Shown piece by piece: positions 40,067-48,448 of a stretch of DNA of 64,000 bases. A program made the translations under genes and the position numbers. The notes under the pieces are model-generated. The model saw only the letters and a list, made by a program, of their open reading frames with translations. It was not told the DNA's origin and ran no database searches. Positions within the stretch are counted from its first letter, which is position 1. Every line of letters starts with the position of its first letter. Origin of the DNA: Bradyrhizobium sp. Rc3b. GTDB lineage: Bacteria; Pseudomonadota; Alphaproteobacteria; Rhizobiales; Xanthobacteraceae. The DNA lies in NCBI RefSeq assembly GCF_900114915.1, contig NZ_FOUS01000010.1, forward strand, positions 124,001 to 188,000, in the 5' to 3' direction.

Positions 40067-42430
40067 CTACACCGCCATCTTCCGATGCAGCACCGGCGCG
40101 CCGGTGGTGAGGCTTTCGGCCGCATCGATGATGGCGTTGGCATCAATGCCGTAGTGCCGATAGAGGTCGGCGATCGTGCCGGTCTGGCCGAACTGCTCGA
40201 CACCGAGCGCCTCGACGCGGTGGCCGCGGACGCTGCCGAGCCAGCCGAGCGCGGAGGGATGGCCGTCGATCACGGTCACGATGCCGCAGTCGCGCGGCAG
40301 CGGCGCCAGCAGCTTTTCGATGTGGCTGAGATGCTGCACGCCGCGGCGATCCCGCCGCAATTTCCGCGCGGCGGTCCAGCCCGCATGGAGGCGGTCCGCC
40401 GAGGTGATCGCGAGCAGGCCGATGTCGCGCCGGCTCTCGCCGATGAAGCCGGTCGCCTCGATCGCCTCAGGTGCCACCGCGCCGGTATAGGCGATCACGA
40501 CTTCGGCATTCGGGCCCGGCTTGCGCAGCCAATAAGCGCCGTCGGTGATGCCCTGCTGCAGCTCCGGCGTCATGATCCGCTGCGCCTGCTCGATGCTGCG
40601 CGTCGACAGCCGCAGGTACACCGAGCCGCCCTCGCCCGCTTCGCGCTGCATGTGCTCAAACCCGAAGGCCATGATCACGGCGAGCTCGTCGACGAAGGCC
40701 GGCTCGAACGAGGCGAGCCCATCCTGCGCCATGCCGATCAGGGGCGTTGCGATCGACTGGTGCGCGCCGCCCTCGGGCGCGAGCGTGATGCCTGATGGCG
40801 TCGCCGCCACCATGAAGCGCGCGTCCTGGTAGCAGGCGTAGTTCAGCGCATCGAGCCCGCGCTCGATGAAGGGATCATAGAGCGTGCCGACCGGCAGCAG
40901 CCGCTCGCCGTTGATCTGGTGCGACAGCCCAAGCGCCGAGAGCATGATGAACAGGTTCATCTCGGCAATTCCAAGCTCGAGATGCTGGCCCTTGGGCGAA
41001 AAGTCCCAGTTGAACGTGGAGGGAATTTTCTCGCTGCGGAATAAGTCCGCCTTCTCGGCGCGCGCGAACAGGCCGCGCCGGTTGACCCACGGACCGAGAT
41101 TGGTCGACACCGTGACGTCGGGCGAGGTCGTGACGATGCGCCTTGCCAGCTCACTGTCGCTGCGCGCGATCTCGTTCAACACGAGGCCAAAGCCCTGCTG
41201 GGTCGACATCTGCGGTGACGGCTTGAACGCGAGCTGCTGGGGCACCTCGACGACGGGCGCGGTCAGCCGGCGGCCATCCTGGTTGAACGGCACGCGCGCG
41301 AGGAACGCGTCGAGTTCGGCGGCGGATTGCGCGAGCCCTTCGTACTTCTCCCATTCGTGACCGGGCCGGATGTTCTGGCTGTCGCGATATTTCTCCATCT
41401 GCGCGACCGTCATCAGGCCGGCGTGATTGTCCTTGTGACCCTGGAACGGCAAGCCGACACCCTTGATGGTGTAGGCGATGAAGCAGACCGGACGGTCGTG
41501 ATCGATGGACTCGAACGCCTCCAGCATGCTCGCCATGTCGTGGCCGCCGAGATTCGACATCAGCGCCAGCAATTCGTCGTCGCTGCGCTTGTCGATCAAT
41601 CTGGTGACCGGGCCCTGGTCGCCGATCTCGTCATGCAGATGCTTGCGGAACGCGGCGCCGCCCTGGAAGCAGAGCGCGGCGTAGAGCGCATTCGGGCAAT
41701 TGTCGATCCAAGCTTTAAGCGCCTCGCCGCCGGGCTCGGCGAAGGCCTCGCGCATCAGGCGGCCGTATTTCACGATGACGACGTCCCAGCCGAAATTGCG
41801 GAACATGGTCTCGAACTTTTCCCAGAGCCCTTCGCGCACGACGGCATCGAGCGACTGGCGGTTATAGTCGACCACCCACCAGGTGTTGCGCAGGCCGTGC
41901 TTCCAGCCCTCGGCGAGCGCCTCGAAAATGTTGCCTTCGTCCATCTCGGCATCGCCGACGAGCGCAATCATCCGCCCTTCGCGGCGATCCTTCATCCAGC
42001 CATGCGCCTTGACGTAGTCCTGCACCACCGAAGCGAACAGCGTCTGCGCAACGCCGAGGCCGACCGAACCGGTGGAGAAATCGACGTCGTCGACGTCCTT
42101 GGTCCGCGAGGGATAGGACTGCGCGCCCTTGAAGCCGCGAAAGTTCTCCAGCTTCTCGCGGCTCTGCCGGCCGAACAGATACTGGATGGCGTGGAACACC
42201 GGGCTCGCATGCGGCTTCACCGCGACGCGGTCCTCAGGCCGCAGCACGTGGAAATACAGCGCCGACATGATGGTGGCGAGCGAGGCGGACGAGGCCTGAT
42301 GTCCCCCGACCTTCAAGCCGTCGGCATTGGGGCGGATGTGGTTGGCATGGTGGATGGTCCAGGACGACAGCCACAGCGCCTTGCGGCTCAGCGCGGTCAA
42401 GGTGTCGAGGCGGGCGGTATCGACGGGCAT
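40067..42430 (-). CDS. AceE/MdeB-like 2-oxo acid dehydrogenase E1 component (transketolase family)
   Basis: A 787-residue TPP enzyme with fused alpha and beta parts like the homodimeric AceE-type pyruvate dehydrogenase E1. The TPP motif GDAEMDEGNIFEALAEGWKHGLRNTWWVVDYNRQSLD is at about 157-193, and the beta-part follows from about 440. It is shorter than AceE (about 890). MdeB of Pseudomonas, a 2-oxobutyrate dehydrogenase E1, is similar in kind and is also regulated by an Lrp-type protein. Here an Lrp gene is divergent, as in that system. No E2/E3 genes are adjacent. Annotation as plain transketolase would be too vague. ATG 42430 was chosen. Confidence 0.78.
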   Translation of the reverse strand: MPVDTARLDTLTALSRKALWLSSWTIHHANHIRPNADGLKVGGHQASSASLATIMSALYFHVLRPEDRVAVKPHASPVFHAIQYLFGRQSREKLENFRGFKGAQSYPSRTKDVDDVDFSTGSVGLGVAQTLFASVVQDYVKAHGWMKDRREGRMIALVGDAEMDEGNIFEALAEGWKHGLRNTWWVVDYNRQSLDAVVREGLWEKFETMFRNFGWDVVIVKYGRLMREAFAEPGGEALKAWIDNCPNALYAALCFQGGAAFRKHLHDEIGDQGPVTRLIDKRSDDELLALMSNLGGHDMASMLEAFESIDHDRPVCFIAYTIKGVGLPFQGHKDNHAGLMTVAQMEKYRDSQNIRPGHEWEKYEGLAQSAAELDAFLARVPFNQDGRRLTAPVVEVPQQLAFKPSPQMSTQQGFGLVLNEIARSDSELARRIVTTSPDVTVSTNLGPWVNRRGLFARAEKADLFRSEKIPSTFNWDFSPKGQHLELGIAEMNLFIMLSALGLSHQINGERLLPVGTLYDPFIERGLDALNYACYQDARFMVAATPSGITLAPEGGAHQSIATPLIGMAQDGLASFEPAFVDELAVIMAFGFEHMQREAGEGGSVYLRLSTRSIEQAQRIMTPELQQGITDGAYWLRKPGPNAEVVIAYTGAVAPEAIEATGFIGESRRDIGLLAITSADRLHAGWTAARKLRRDRRGVQHLSHIEKLLAPLPRDCGIVTVIDGHPSALGWLGSVRGHRVEALGVEQFGQTGTIADLYRHYGIDANAIIDAAESLTTGAPVLHRKMAV

Positions 42431-42564
42431 GGCAAGGCTCCCGGGAACAGGTGCCACGATGATACGCCCGTGGGAGGCGCCAAACTTCTCAATTTTTCGC
42501 GCAATACCACCCGATATTGGGATACCATACTAATGATTACCCCGAATATACAGGTTTCATCCCA
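42431..42564. promoter_or_regulatory. Divergent promoter region of E1-like and Lrp genes
   Basis: The 134-base gap holds AT-rich tracts (ACTTCTCAATTTTTCGCGC; GATATTGGGATACC; CCCGAATATACAG) unlike the surrounding GC-rich DNA. ATATTGGG and CCCGAATAT make an imperfect inverted repeat, typical of Lrp-family sites. This is probably where the divergent Lrp protein acts. Confidence 0.4.
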
Positions 42565-43026
42565 ATGCCAGAGCTCGACGCCATCGACCGCAAAATCCTC
42601 GCGTTGCTTCAGGCCGACAGCCGGCTGACCATGCAGGAACTCGCCGACAAGGTCGGGCTCTCGGTCTCGCCCTGCCATCGCCGGGTCAAGCTGCTGGAGG
42701 AGCGCGGCGTCATCAGCCGCTACGTTGCGACCGTGGACCAGAAGGCGCTCGGCCTGCATGTCAGCGTCTTCATCTCGATCAAGCTGGCGCGGCAGAAGGA
42801 GGAGGATCTCAACCGCTTCGCGCGCGCGATCTCGAAATGGGATGAGGTGCTGGAGTGCTATCTGATGACCGGCAACCGCGACTACCTCCTGCGCGTCGTC
42901 GCGGCCGACCTCGCCTCCTACGAGACGTTTCTCAAGACCAAGCTGACCCGGCTCGACGGCATCGCCTCGATCGAGTCGAGCTTTGCGCTGAGCCAGGTGA
43001 AATATTCGATCGCGCTGCCGGTGTGA
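42565..43026 (+). CDS. Lrp/AsnC-family transcriptional regulator
   Basis: A 153-residue Lrp/AsnC protein. The helix-turn-helix is MPELDAIDRKILALLQADSRLTMQELADKVGLSVSPCHRRVKLLEERGVI (1-50). The RAM effector domain follows (VSVFISIKLARQKEEDLNRFARAIS, VLECYLMTGNRDYLLRVVAADLASYETFL). It is divergent from the E1-like gene and probably controls it in response to an amino acid or 2-oxo acid. ATG 42565 was chosen over the longer frame because it starts the conserved domain. Confidence 0.93.
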   Translation: MPELDAIDRKILALLQADSRLTMQELADKVGLSVSPCHRRVKLLEERGVISRYVATVDQKALGLHVSVFISIKLARQKEEDLNRFARAISKWDEVLECYLMTGNRDYLLRVVAADLASYETFLKTKLTRLDGIASIESSFALSQVKYSIALPV

Positions 43027-43122
43027 CCTGCCTCAGCGTGACAGAGCGGCTGTCACATGGACGCAACAAACCCCGCCGATGGTCGTTGGTAACACTGGCA
43101 CCCTAGCCGAGAGAAGAAGCCC

Positions 43123-44043
43123 ATGACCGCATCCGACCGCACCTTCCAAACCGCCAAGCGCGAGCGCATCATTCAGGAGATGGCCGACGACCTCGACGAG
43201 GAGCTGGAGATGGAGCTCGATGACACGAGGCTCGACGAGCTCCTGGACGAAACCGACACACCGGGTCCGACGGTCGATCGCAAGCTCTATTTCCGGGAGC
43301 TGCTGCGGCTCCAGGGCGAGCTGGTCAAGCTGCAGGACTGGGTGCAAAGCGAGCGCAAGAAGGTTGTCGTGCTGTTCGAGGGGCGCGACTCCGCCGGCAA
43401 GGGCGGCGTCATCAAGCGTATTACCCAGCGCCTCAATCCGCGCATCTGCCGCGTCGCGGCGCTTCCCGCCCCGAGCGAGCGCGAGCGCACGCAATGGTAC
43501 TTCCAGCGCTACGTGTCGCACCTGCCGGCCGGCGGCGAGATCGTGCTGTTCGACCGCAGCTGGTACAACCGCGCCGGCGTCGAGCGCGTGATGGGCTTCT
43601 GCTCGGAGGAGGAGTACCAGGAATTCTTCAAGACGGTGCCCGAGTTCGAGCGCATGCTGATTCGCTCCGGCATCATCCTGGTCAAATACTGGTTCTCGAT
43701 CACCGACGACGAGCAGCAGTTCCGCTTCACCATGCGCATCAAGGATCCGCTCAAGCAGTGGAAGCTGAGCCCGATGGACGTCGAGGCGCGCAGCCGCTGG
43801 GAGGCATACACCAAGGCCAAGGAGACGATGCTCGAGCACACGCACCTGCCGGACTCACCATGGTGGATCGTCGATGCCGTCGACAAGAAGCGCGCGCGGC
43901 TCAACTGCATCGCGCATCTCCTCAGCCAGATCCCGTATCAGGAGGTCGCTCGCGCGCCGGTGATGCTGCCGCCGCGCGTCCGCCACCCCGACTATCAGCG
44001 CGGCCCGGTTCCGCCGGAGATGTACGTGCCGGCGAAATATTGA
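43123..44043 (+). CDS. ppk2: Polyphosphate kinase 2
   Basis: A 306-residue PPK2-family enzyme (class I type), which transfers phosphate between polyphosphate and nucleotides in the cytosol. Walker A FEGRDSAGKGGVIK is at 86-99, Walker B FDRSWYNRAGVERVMGF at about 145-161, and the lid region contains PLKQWKLSPMD. An acidic N-terminal extension (1-50) precedes the kinase fold. It is monocistronic, followed by a palindromic repeat. Confidence 0.93.
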   Translation: MTASDRTFQTAKRERIIQEMADDLDEELEMELDDTRLDELLDETDTPGPTVDRKLYFRELLRLQGELVKLQDWVQSERKKVVVLFEGRDSAGKGGVIKRITQRLNPRICRVAALPAPSERERTQWYFQRYVSHLPAGGEIVLFDRSWYNRAGVERVMGFCSEEEYQEFFKTVPEFERMLIRSGIILVKYWFSITDDEQQFRFTMRIKDPLKQWKLSPMDVEARSRWEAYTKAKETMLEHTHLPDSPWWIVDAVDKKRARLNCIAHLLSQIPYQEVARAPVMLPPRVRHPDYQRGPVPPEMYVPAKY

Positions 44044-44082
44044 CGGGGGCGAACGAATTCGGCCTGCATGGGTATGGACTCA

Positions 44083-44184
44083 GGTCTCGTAGGATGGGCA
44101 AAGCGAAGCGTGCCCACCATCTGCGTTTGAATCGGGAAAGATGGTGGGCACGGCGCTTTGCGCCTTTGCCCACCCTACGAGACC
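44083..44184. repeat. Extragenic palindromic repeat (GTAGGGTGGGCAAAG family, copy 3)
   Basis: GGTCTCGTAGGATGGGCAAAG begins it and CTTTGCCCACCCTACGAGACC ends it, with GTGCCCACCATC and GATGGTGGGCAC inside. Arms are nearly perfect. It lies between ppk2 and the convergent zinc dehydrogenase gene, where it could end both transcripts. Confidence 0.75.
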
Positions 44185-44185
44185 G

Positions 44186-45265
44186 TCACCGCCACGGCTG
44201 CACGATGATCTTGGTGTGGGCTTCAGGATTGGCGAGATCGGCGAACGCCTTGGCGACGCCGTCGATGCCGACCTCGGCCGTGACCATCGCCGCCGCATCC
44301 ACCTGCCCTTCCGCGATCAGGCGCAGTGAGCCTGCGAATTCGTCCGGCGTGTAGCCGAGCACGTATTGGACGTTGAGCTCCTTCATGATGCCGAGCATGG
44401 GTTCGCTCTTGTCGGTCTCCATGCAGACACCGACCACCACGATGCGCGCGTCACGCGGTGCACCTTCGAACACCTGCTGCAGCAGGCCTGGCACACCCAC
44501 GCATTCGAAGATGATCGCGGGCTTCAGCGCCGGCAGCATGGCCTGGAACGGCGGCCTCGCCGCCTTTTCGGCGTCCGACATCTGCGCGTGCTCGGCCCAG
44601 GTCGCATAGGGCTGCGACACCCTGGGATCGACGACGACGTCGGCGCCGAGCTTTGCCGCGAGCGTGCGCCGCGCTGGTGAATAGTCGGCGGCGACGATCG
44701 GGTGCAGCCCCTTGATCTTCAGCGCCGCGATCACCGCGAGCCCGACAGGGCCGCAACCGATGACGAGCGGCACTTCGCCGCCCCGGATATTGGCCTTTGC
44801 CACGGCGTGAATGCCGACTGCGAGCGGCTCGGTCAATGCTGCATGTTCCGGCACAAGACCGTTGGGCACTTCGAGCAGGAGCGGCTCGCTCAAAATCATC
44901 TGCTCCGCATAGCCGCCGACGAAGTCGTTGGAGTAGCCGATTCCCTTGATGCCATCCGGCGTCACCAGCGCGGGCAGCGAGCAGACATGCGTCCCCGGTT
45001 TGAACTTGCGTTCCGCGCCGGGGCCGTAATCGACGATCTCGCAGCAGAATTCGTGACCGAACACGACGTCACGCGACAGATCCATCGGCGTGCGACCGGT
45101 CTTCCTGGCCATCTCCACCATCCGCGACGCATGCTGGCGCGCATGCAGGTCGGAGCCGCAGATGCCGCAGGCGAGCGTCTTGACCAGCACCTGGCCGGGG
45201 CCCGGCTTCGGCTCGGCCATCCTGTCGACGACAATCTCACCGTTCCTGAAAATCGCAGCGCGCAT
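44186..45265 (-). CDS. Zinc-binding medium-chain alcohol dehydrogenase
   Basis: A 359-residue MDR protein. CGICGSDLHARQHA (about 33-46) carries the catalytic cysteine, GHEFCCEIVDYG the catalytic His-Glu pair, and VIGCGPVGLAVIAALK the nucleotide fold. The structural-zinc four-cysteine lobe is not seen (the region reads SLPALVTPDGIKG). It therefore probably binds only the catalytic zinc. Substrate unknown. The DMT-exporter gene lies 60 bases upstream in the same direction. Confidence 0.9.
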   Translation of the reverse strand: MRAAIFRNGEIVVDRMAEPKPGPGQVLVKTLACGICGSDLHARQHASRMVEMARKTGRTPMDLSRDVVFGHEFCCEIVDYGPGAERKFKPGTHVCSLPALVTPDGIKGIGYSNDFVGGYAEQMILSEPLLLEVPNGLVPEHAALTEPLAVGIHAVAKANIRGGEVPLVIGCGPVGLAVIAALKIKGLHPIVAADYSPARRTLAAKLGADVVVDPRVSQPYATWAEHAQMSDAEKAARPPFQAMLPALKPAIIFECVGVPGLLQQVFEGAPRDARIVVVGVCMETDKSEPMLGIMKELNVQYVLGYTPDEFAGSLRLIAEGQVDAAAMVTAEVGIDGVAKAFADLANPEAHTKIIVQPWR

Positions 45266-45325
45266 CCGGCTCCTCCCGTATTGTTGGAGCCGTTGATAGC
45301 ACGTAACGGGGCGCGCGAACTTGCG

Positions 45326-46267
45326 TCAGGGGTTCGGGGAACGCTCTTCCAGCACCAGCAGCTGGGCGCGGCGGATACGCTCGCGATGGGCGATGTAGAG
45401 ACCGCTTGCGACAATGAAGGCGGCACCGACGACCGTCCAGAGTTCGGGGACCTCGCCGAAGATGAAGAAGCCGAGAATGCTGACCCACAGCAACTGGGTG
45501 TAGGAAAACGGCGCCAGCACCGAGGCATCGCCATAGCGATAGGCCAGCACGATGATCCACTGGCCGACGGTCGAGGCGACGCCGATCACGATGCCGAGGC
45601 CAATCGCGGTCCACGTCGGCGTGACCCAGACGAACGGCACCATCACGGAAAGGATCGCAACGCCCGTGAGCGCGGAATACGCCATCGTGGTGAGCACGGC
45701 TTCACGTCCGCTCATCATGCGCGTCAGGATCAGCGCCGCCGCCCAGCAGAACGCCGAGATGATCGGGAAGAACGCGGCGGCGTGGAACGCGCTGGTGCCC
45801 GGCCGCAGGATGATCAGCACGCCCGTCAGGCCGATCCCAGTCGCGATCCAGCGTCGCAGGCCCACCTTCTCGCTCAGGAAGACGATCGACAGCGCAGTGA
45901 CGAACAGCGGCGAAACGAAGCCGGTGGCGGAAGCTTCCGCGATGGGCAGGAAACTCAGGCCGGTGATGAAGAACAGCGAGGAGCCGAGCAGCGCGGCGCC
46001 GCGCATCAGCTGCAGGCCGAGCCGCTCGGTGCGCATCGCATGCAGCGGCGAGCCCGGCAGCATCACCGGCGTGAACATCAGCGCGAACGTGACGAAGCGG
46101 ATCCAGGTGATCTCGATCGACGGCAGGCTGGTCGAGAGATATTTCGCGGTGGTGTCGGAGCAGCCGAGGAAGATCGTCGACAGCAGCACCAGCGCAATGC
46201 CCTTGAAGGGATGGTCGACGCGCGCAGGCGCACGGCGAGCCGTCTGCTTCTTCTCCGGCACGGGCAT
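45326..46267 (-). CDS. DMT-family (EamA) transporter
   Basis: A 313-residue membrane protein with about ten hydrophobic helices and two EamA repeats: GIALVLLSTIFLGCSDTTAKYLST in the first, and FFPIISAFCWAAALILTRMMSG in the second. Such proteins export metabolites or amino acids. ATG 46267 (MPVPEKKQ) was chosen; a GTG at 46312 is in frame. The cargo is unknown. Confidence 0.85.
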   Translation of the reverse strand: MPVPEKKQTARRAPARVDHPFKGIALVLLSTIFLGCSDTTAKYLSTSLPSIEITWIRFVTFALMFTPVMLPGSPLHAMRTERLGLQLMRGAALLGSSLFFITGLSFLPIAEASATGFVSPLFVTALSIVFLSEKVGLRRWIATGIGLTGVLIILRPGTSAFHAAAFFPIISAFCWAAALILTRMMSGREAVLTTMAYSALTGVAILSVMVPFVWVTPTWTAIGLGIVIGVASTVGQWIIVLAYRYGDASVLAPFSYTQLLWVSILGFFIFGEVPELWTVVGAAFIVASGLYIAHRERIRRAQLLVLEERSPNP

Positions 46268-46454
46268 GGGAATACTGTCGAGCCTTGCGGCTGCGGCGGG
46301 CGGCGGTGTCACGGCTGGAACCCGGGAAAATGCGAATCGAGAACGGTTGTAAAAAACGACAAATGCGGCGCGTTCACAACTTCCGAAAACAGGATGCCGA
46401 TATGCGCGAGCCGCCGCGCGCGTCAATGCTCCGTTAATAATGGCCGTTTGTGCG

Positions 46455-47294
46455 TTACAGCATGGGCAGGCTGCGCGGCTTCGCCCCGCGCGGAAACGCC
46501 GCATCTAACGCCGAAATCTCGTCTTTCGTCAGCACGAGATCACCGGCCGCCGCATTCTCGCCGGCATGTTCGGCGGACGAGGCCTTCGGAATCGCGAACA
46601 CCGTAGTCGCACGGGTGAGGAAGCTGAGCGCGACCTGACGCGGCGTCACGCGACGAGCCTCTGCGATGCGCGCCAGCACGGCACCGCCCTTGCTGCGTGC
46701 ATCAGGGAAATCGTCATGACCGAACGGGGAATAGGCGACCACGGCGACACCATGCCGCTCGCACCACGGGATCACCGCGTGCTCGATCGCGCGTTCCTTC
46801 AGATGATAGAGCACCTGATTGCAGGCGATACGATCCTCGCTGGCGACATCGAGAATCTCGTCGAGATCGTCGGCGTCGAAATTGGAAACGCCCCAGGATT
46901 TGATCTTGCCTGATTTCACCAGTTCCTCGAACGCGGCGACGGTGTCTTCGAGCGGATAGGAACCGCGCCAGTGCAGGAGATAGCAATCGAGACGGTCGGT
47001 CTTCAGCCGCTTCAGCGACCGCTCGCAGGCGGTGATGGTTCCGCCGCGCGACGCGTTGCTCGGCAACACCTTGGAGACGAGAAACACTTCATCACGACGA
47101 CCCGTGATCGCATCGGCAATGACGAGCTCGGCATCGCCATACATCTCGGCGGTGTCGATGTGGGTCATACCGAGATCAAGCCCGCGCTGAAGCGCGGCAA
47201 TCGCGCGCTTGCGGTCGCCGTGGTCGAGATACCAGGTGCCTTGCCCGATGACGGAGACGTTGGCGCCGGTTTTGCCGAAGAGTTTTGCGTTCAT
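46455..47294 (-). CDS. Aldo/keto reductase
   Basis: A 279-residue AKR with the TIM-barrel layout. The catalytic tetrad is seen in MTHIDTAEMYGDAE (Asp, Tyr), LVSKVLPS (Lys) and CYLLHWRGS (His). WGVSNFDADDLDEI is the usual family signature. NADPH-dependent carbonyl reduction is expected; substrate unknown. It lies 46 bases downstream of the SMP-30-like gene and may share its transcript. Confidence 0.92.
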   Translation of the reverse strand: MNAKLFGKTGANVSVIGQGTWYLDHGDRKRAIAALQRGLDLGMTHIDTAEMYGDAELVIADAITGRRDEVFLVSKVLPSNASRGGTITACERSLKRLKTDRLDCYLLHWRGSYPLEDTVAAFEELVKSGKIKSWGVSNFDADDLDEILDVASEDRIACNQVLYHLKERAIEHAVIPWCERHGVAVVAYSPFGHDDFPDARSKGGAVLARIAEARRVTPRQVALSFLTRATTVFAIPKASSAEHAGENAAAGDLVLTKDEISALDAAFPRGAKPRSLPML

Positions 47295-47340
47295 GTTCGT
47301 CTCCGCTGTCGCTCCTCCGCTCGGGCAACTGCCACGAAGC

Positions 47341-48246
47341 TCAGGAGTTCAATCCGCTGATATCAGCAACCAGCACGCTGCCGGTCGATGACTCCGTGAT
47401 ATAGAGACGGTCCTTGCTTTCGCCACCGATCGCGACATTGGTGCAATTCGGCCCCGCACATGACCTGATCCGCGCGATCAGCTCGCCGTTCGGCGCGAAC
47501 ACGAAGACGTGGCCGAGCGAGGCATGACCGACGAACAGGCGGCCCTTGGCGTCAATGGTCAAGCCATCGGGACCGCTGGTGCCGAACAGCGAGCAGAAGC
47601 GGCCGACCTTGGACACACTGCCGTCCTTCATGAACGGCAACCGCCACACCGCGTTGTCGCGCGTCATCGCGACGAACAGCACGGTTTCTGTTGGGTCGAG
47701 CACCAGGCCATTCGGGCTGATACCGGTGTCGATCAGGCAATCGAGCCGGCCATTCGATGCGAGACGATAGACGCGACCGCTGGGGTCGTGCAGGCCGGTC
47801 TGGCCCTGATCGGTGAAATAGATGTCGCCGTTGGAAGCAAGATGCAGATCGTTGCAGCCGCGAAACGATTCCGAATTGCGCGCAGTCAGGATGGGCTTGA
47901 TGCGGCCAGCCTTGGCGTCGAGCTCCATGATGCCGTGCCTGTAGTCGGCCACCAGGATGCGCCCGTCCGCGGCGATCTTCAGTCCGTTCGGCCAGCCCTC
48001 ATATTCGACGACCTGCGACCACTCACCGTCAGGCGCGATGCGAAAGATGCGACCGAAGGGAATGTCGACGATGTAGAGATTGCCGTCCCTGTCGAAGGAA
48101 GGCCCCTCGATGAAGCTGTCGGTCGGCACATTCGGCCGGTTGGCATCGGCCCAATCGGTCCGCACGCCCTTGCGGCGGAACTTTTCGGGCATGGTGGAGA
48201 AGAGCTTGGTTTCGATCAGGCGCGGCGGCGTTTCCAGGTACATCAT
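47341..48246 (-). CDS. SMP-30/gluconolactonase family protein
   Basis: A 301-residue beta-propeller protein. Metal-site segments are SFIEGPSFDRDGNLYIVDIPFG (Glu), RGCNDLHLASNGDIYFTDQGQTG (Asn, Asp) and SGPDGLTIDAKGRLFVGHA (Asp). They match lactonases of the gluconolactonase/Drp35 group. ATG 48246 (or 48243) was chosen because the frame upstream crosses a palindromic repeat. It is followed by an aldo/keto reductase gene. The other SMP-30 gene (37210) is only distantly similar. Confidence 0.86.
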   Translation of the reverse strand: MMYLETPPRLIETKLFSTMPEKFRRKGVRTDWADANRPNVPTDSFIEGPSFDRDGNLYIVDIPFGRIFRIAPDGEWSQVVEYEGWPNGLKIAADGRILVADYRHGIMELDAKAGRIKPILTARNSESFRGCNDLHLASNGDIYFTDQGQTGLHDPSGRVYRLASNGRLDCLIDTGISPNGLVLDPTETVLFVAMTRDNAVWRLPFMKDGSVSKVGRFCSLFGTSGPDGLTIDAKGRLFVGHASLGHVFVFAPNGELIARIRSCAGPNCTNVAIGGESKDRLYITESSTGSVLVADISGLNS

Positions 48247-48339
48247 TGTTGTTTTGGACGTGTTGAGGGGGAGCGCGCAGCATAGGGCACAATCGACGGC
48301 GCGTCGATTGAGGCGGAGGCATGGCGCCTCGCCCTCACT

Positions 48340-48441
48340 GTCATTCCCCGCGAAAGCGGGGAATCCAGTACGCCGCGGCCTCACCGCTTCATCACAGATG
48401 TCTCGGCGTACTGGATCGCCCGGTCAAGCCGGGCGATGACA
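48340..48441. repeat. Extragenic palindromic repeat (CGCGAAAGCGGGGAATCCAGTA family, copy 2)
   Basis: TGTCATTCCCCGCGAAAGCG and GGCGTACTGGATCGCCCGG with CCGGGCGATGACA form an imperfect inverted repeat. It is the better-preserved relative of the copy at 17497-17587. It lies just after the nasC stop and may end that transcript. Confidence 0.75.
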
Positions 48442-48448
48442 GCCGAGC

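Noticed and set aside
44702..46606. 634-codon plus-strand frame
   Set aside because: It spans two minus-strand genes (zinc dehydrogenase and DMT transporter) and the gap between them; composition is of shadow type.
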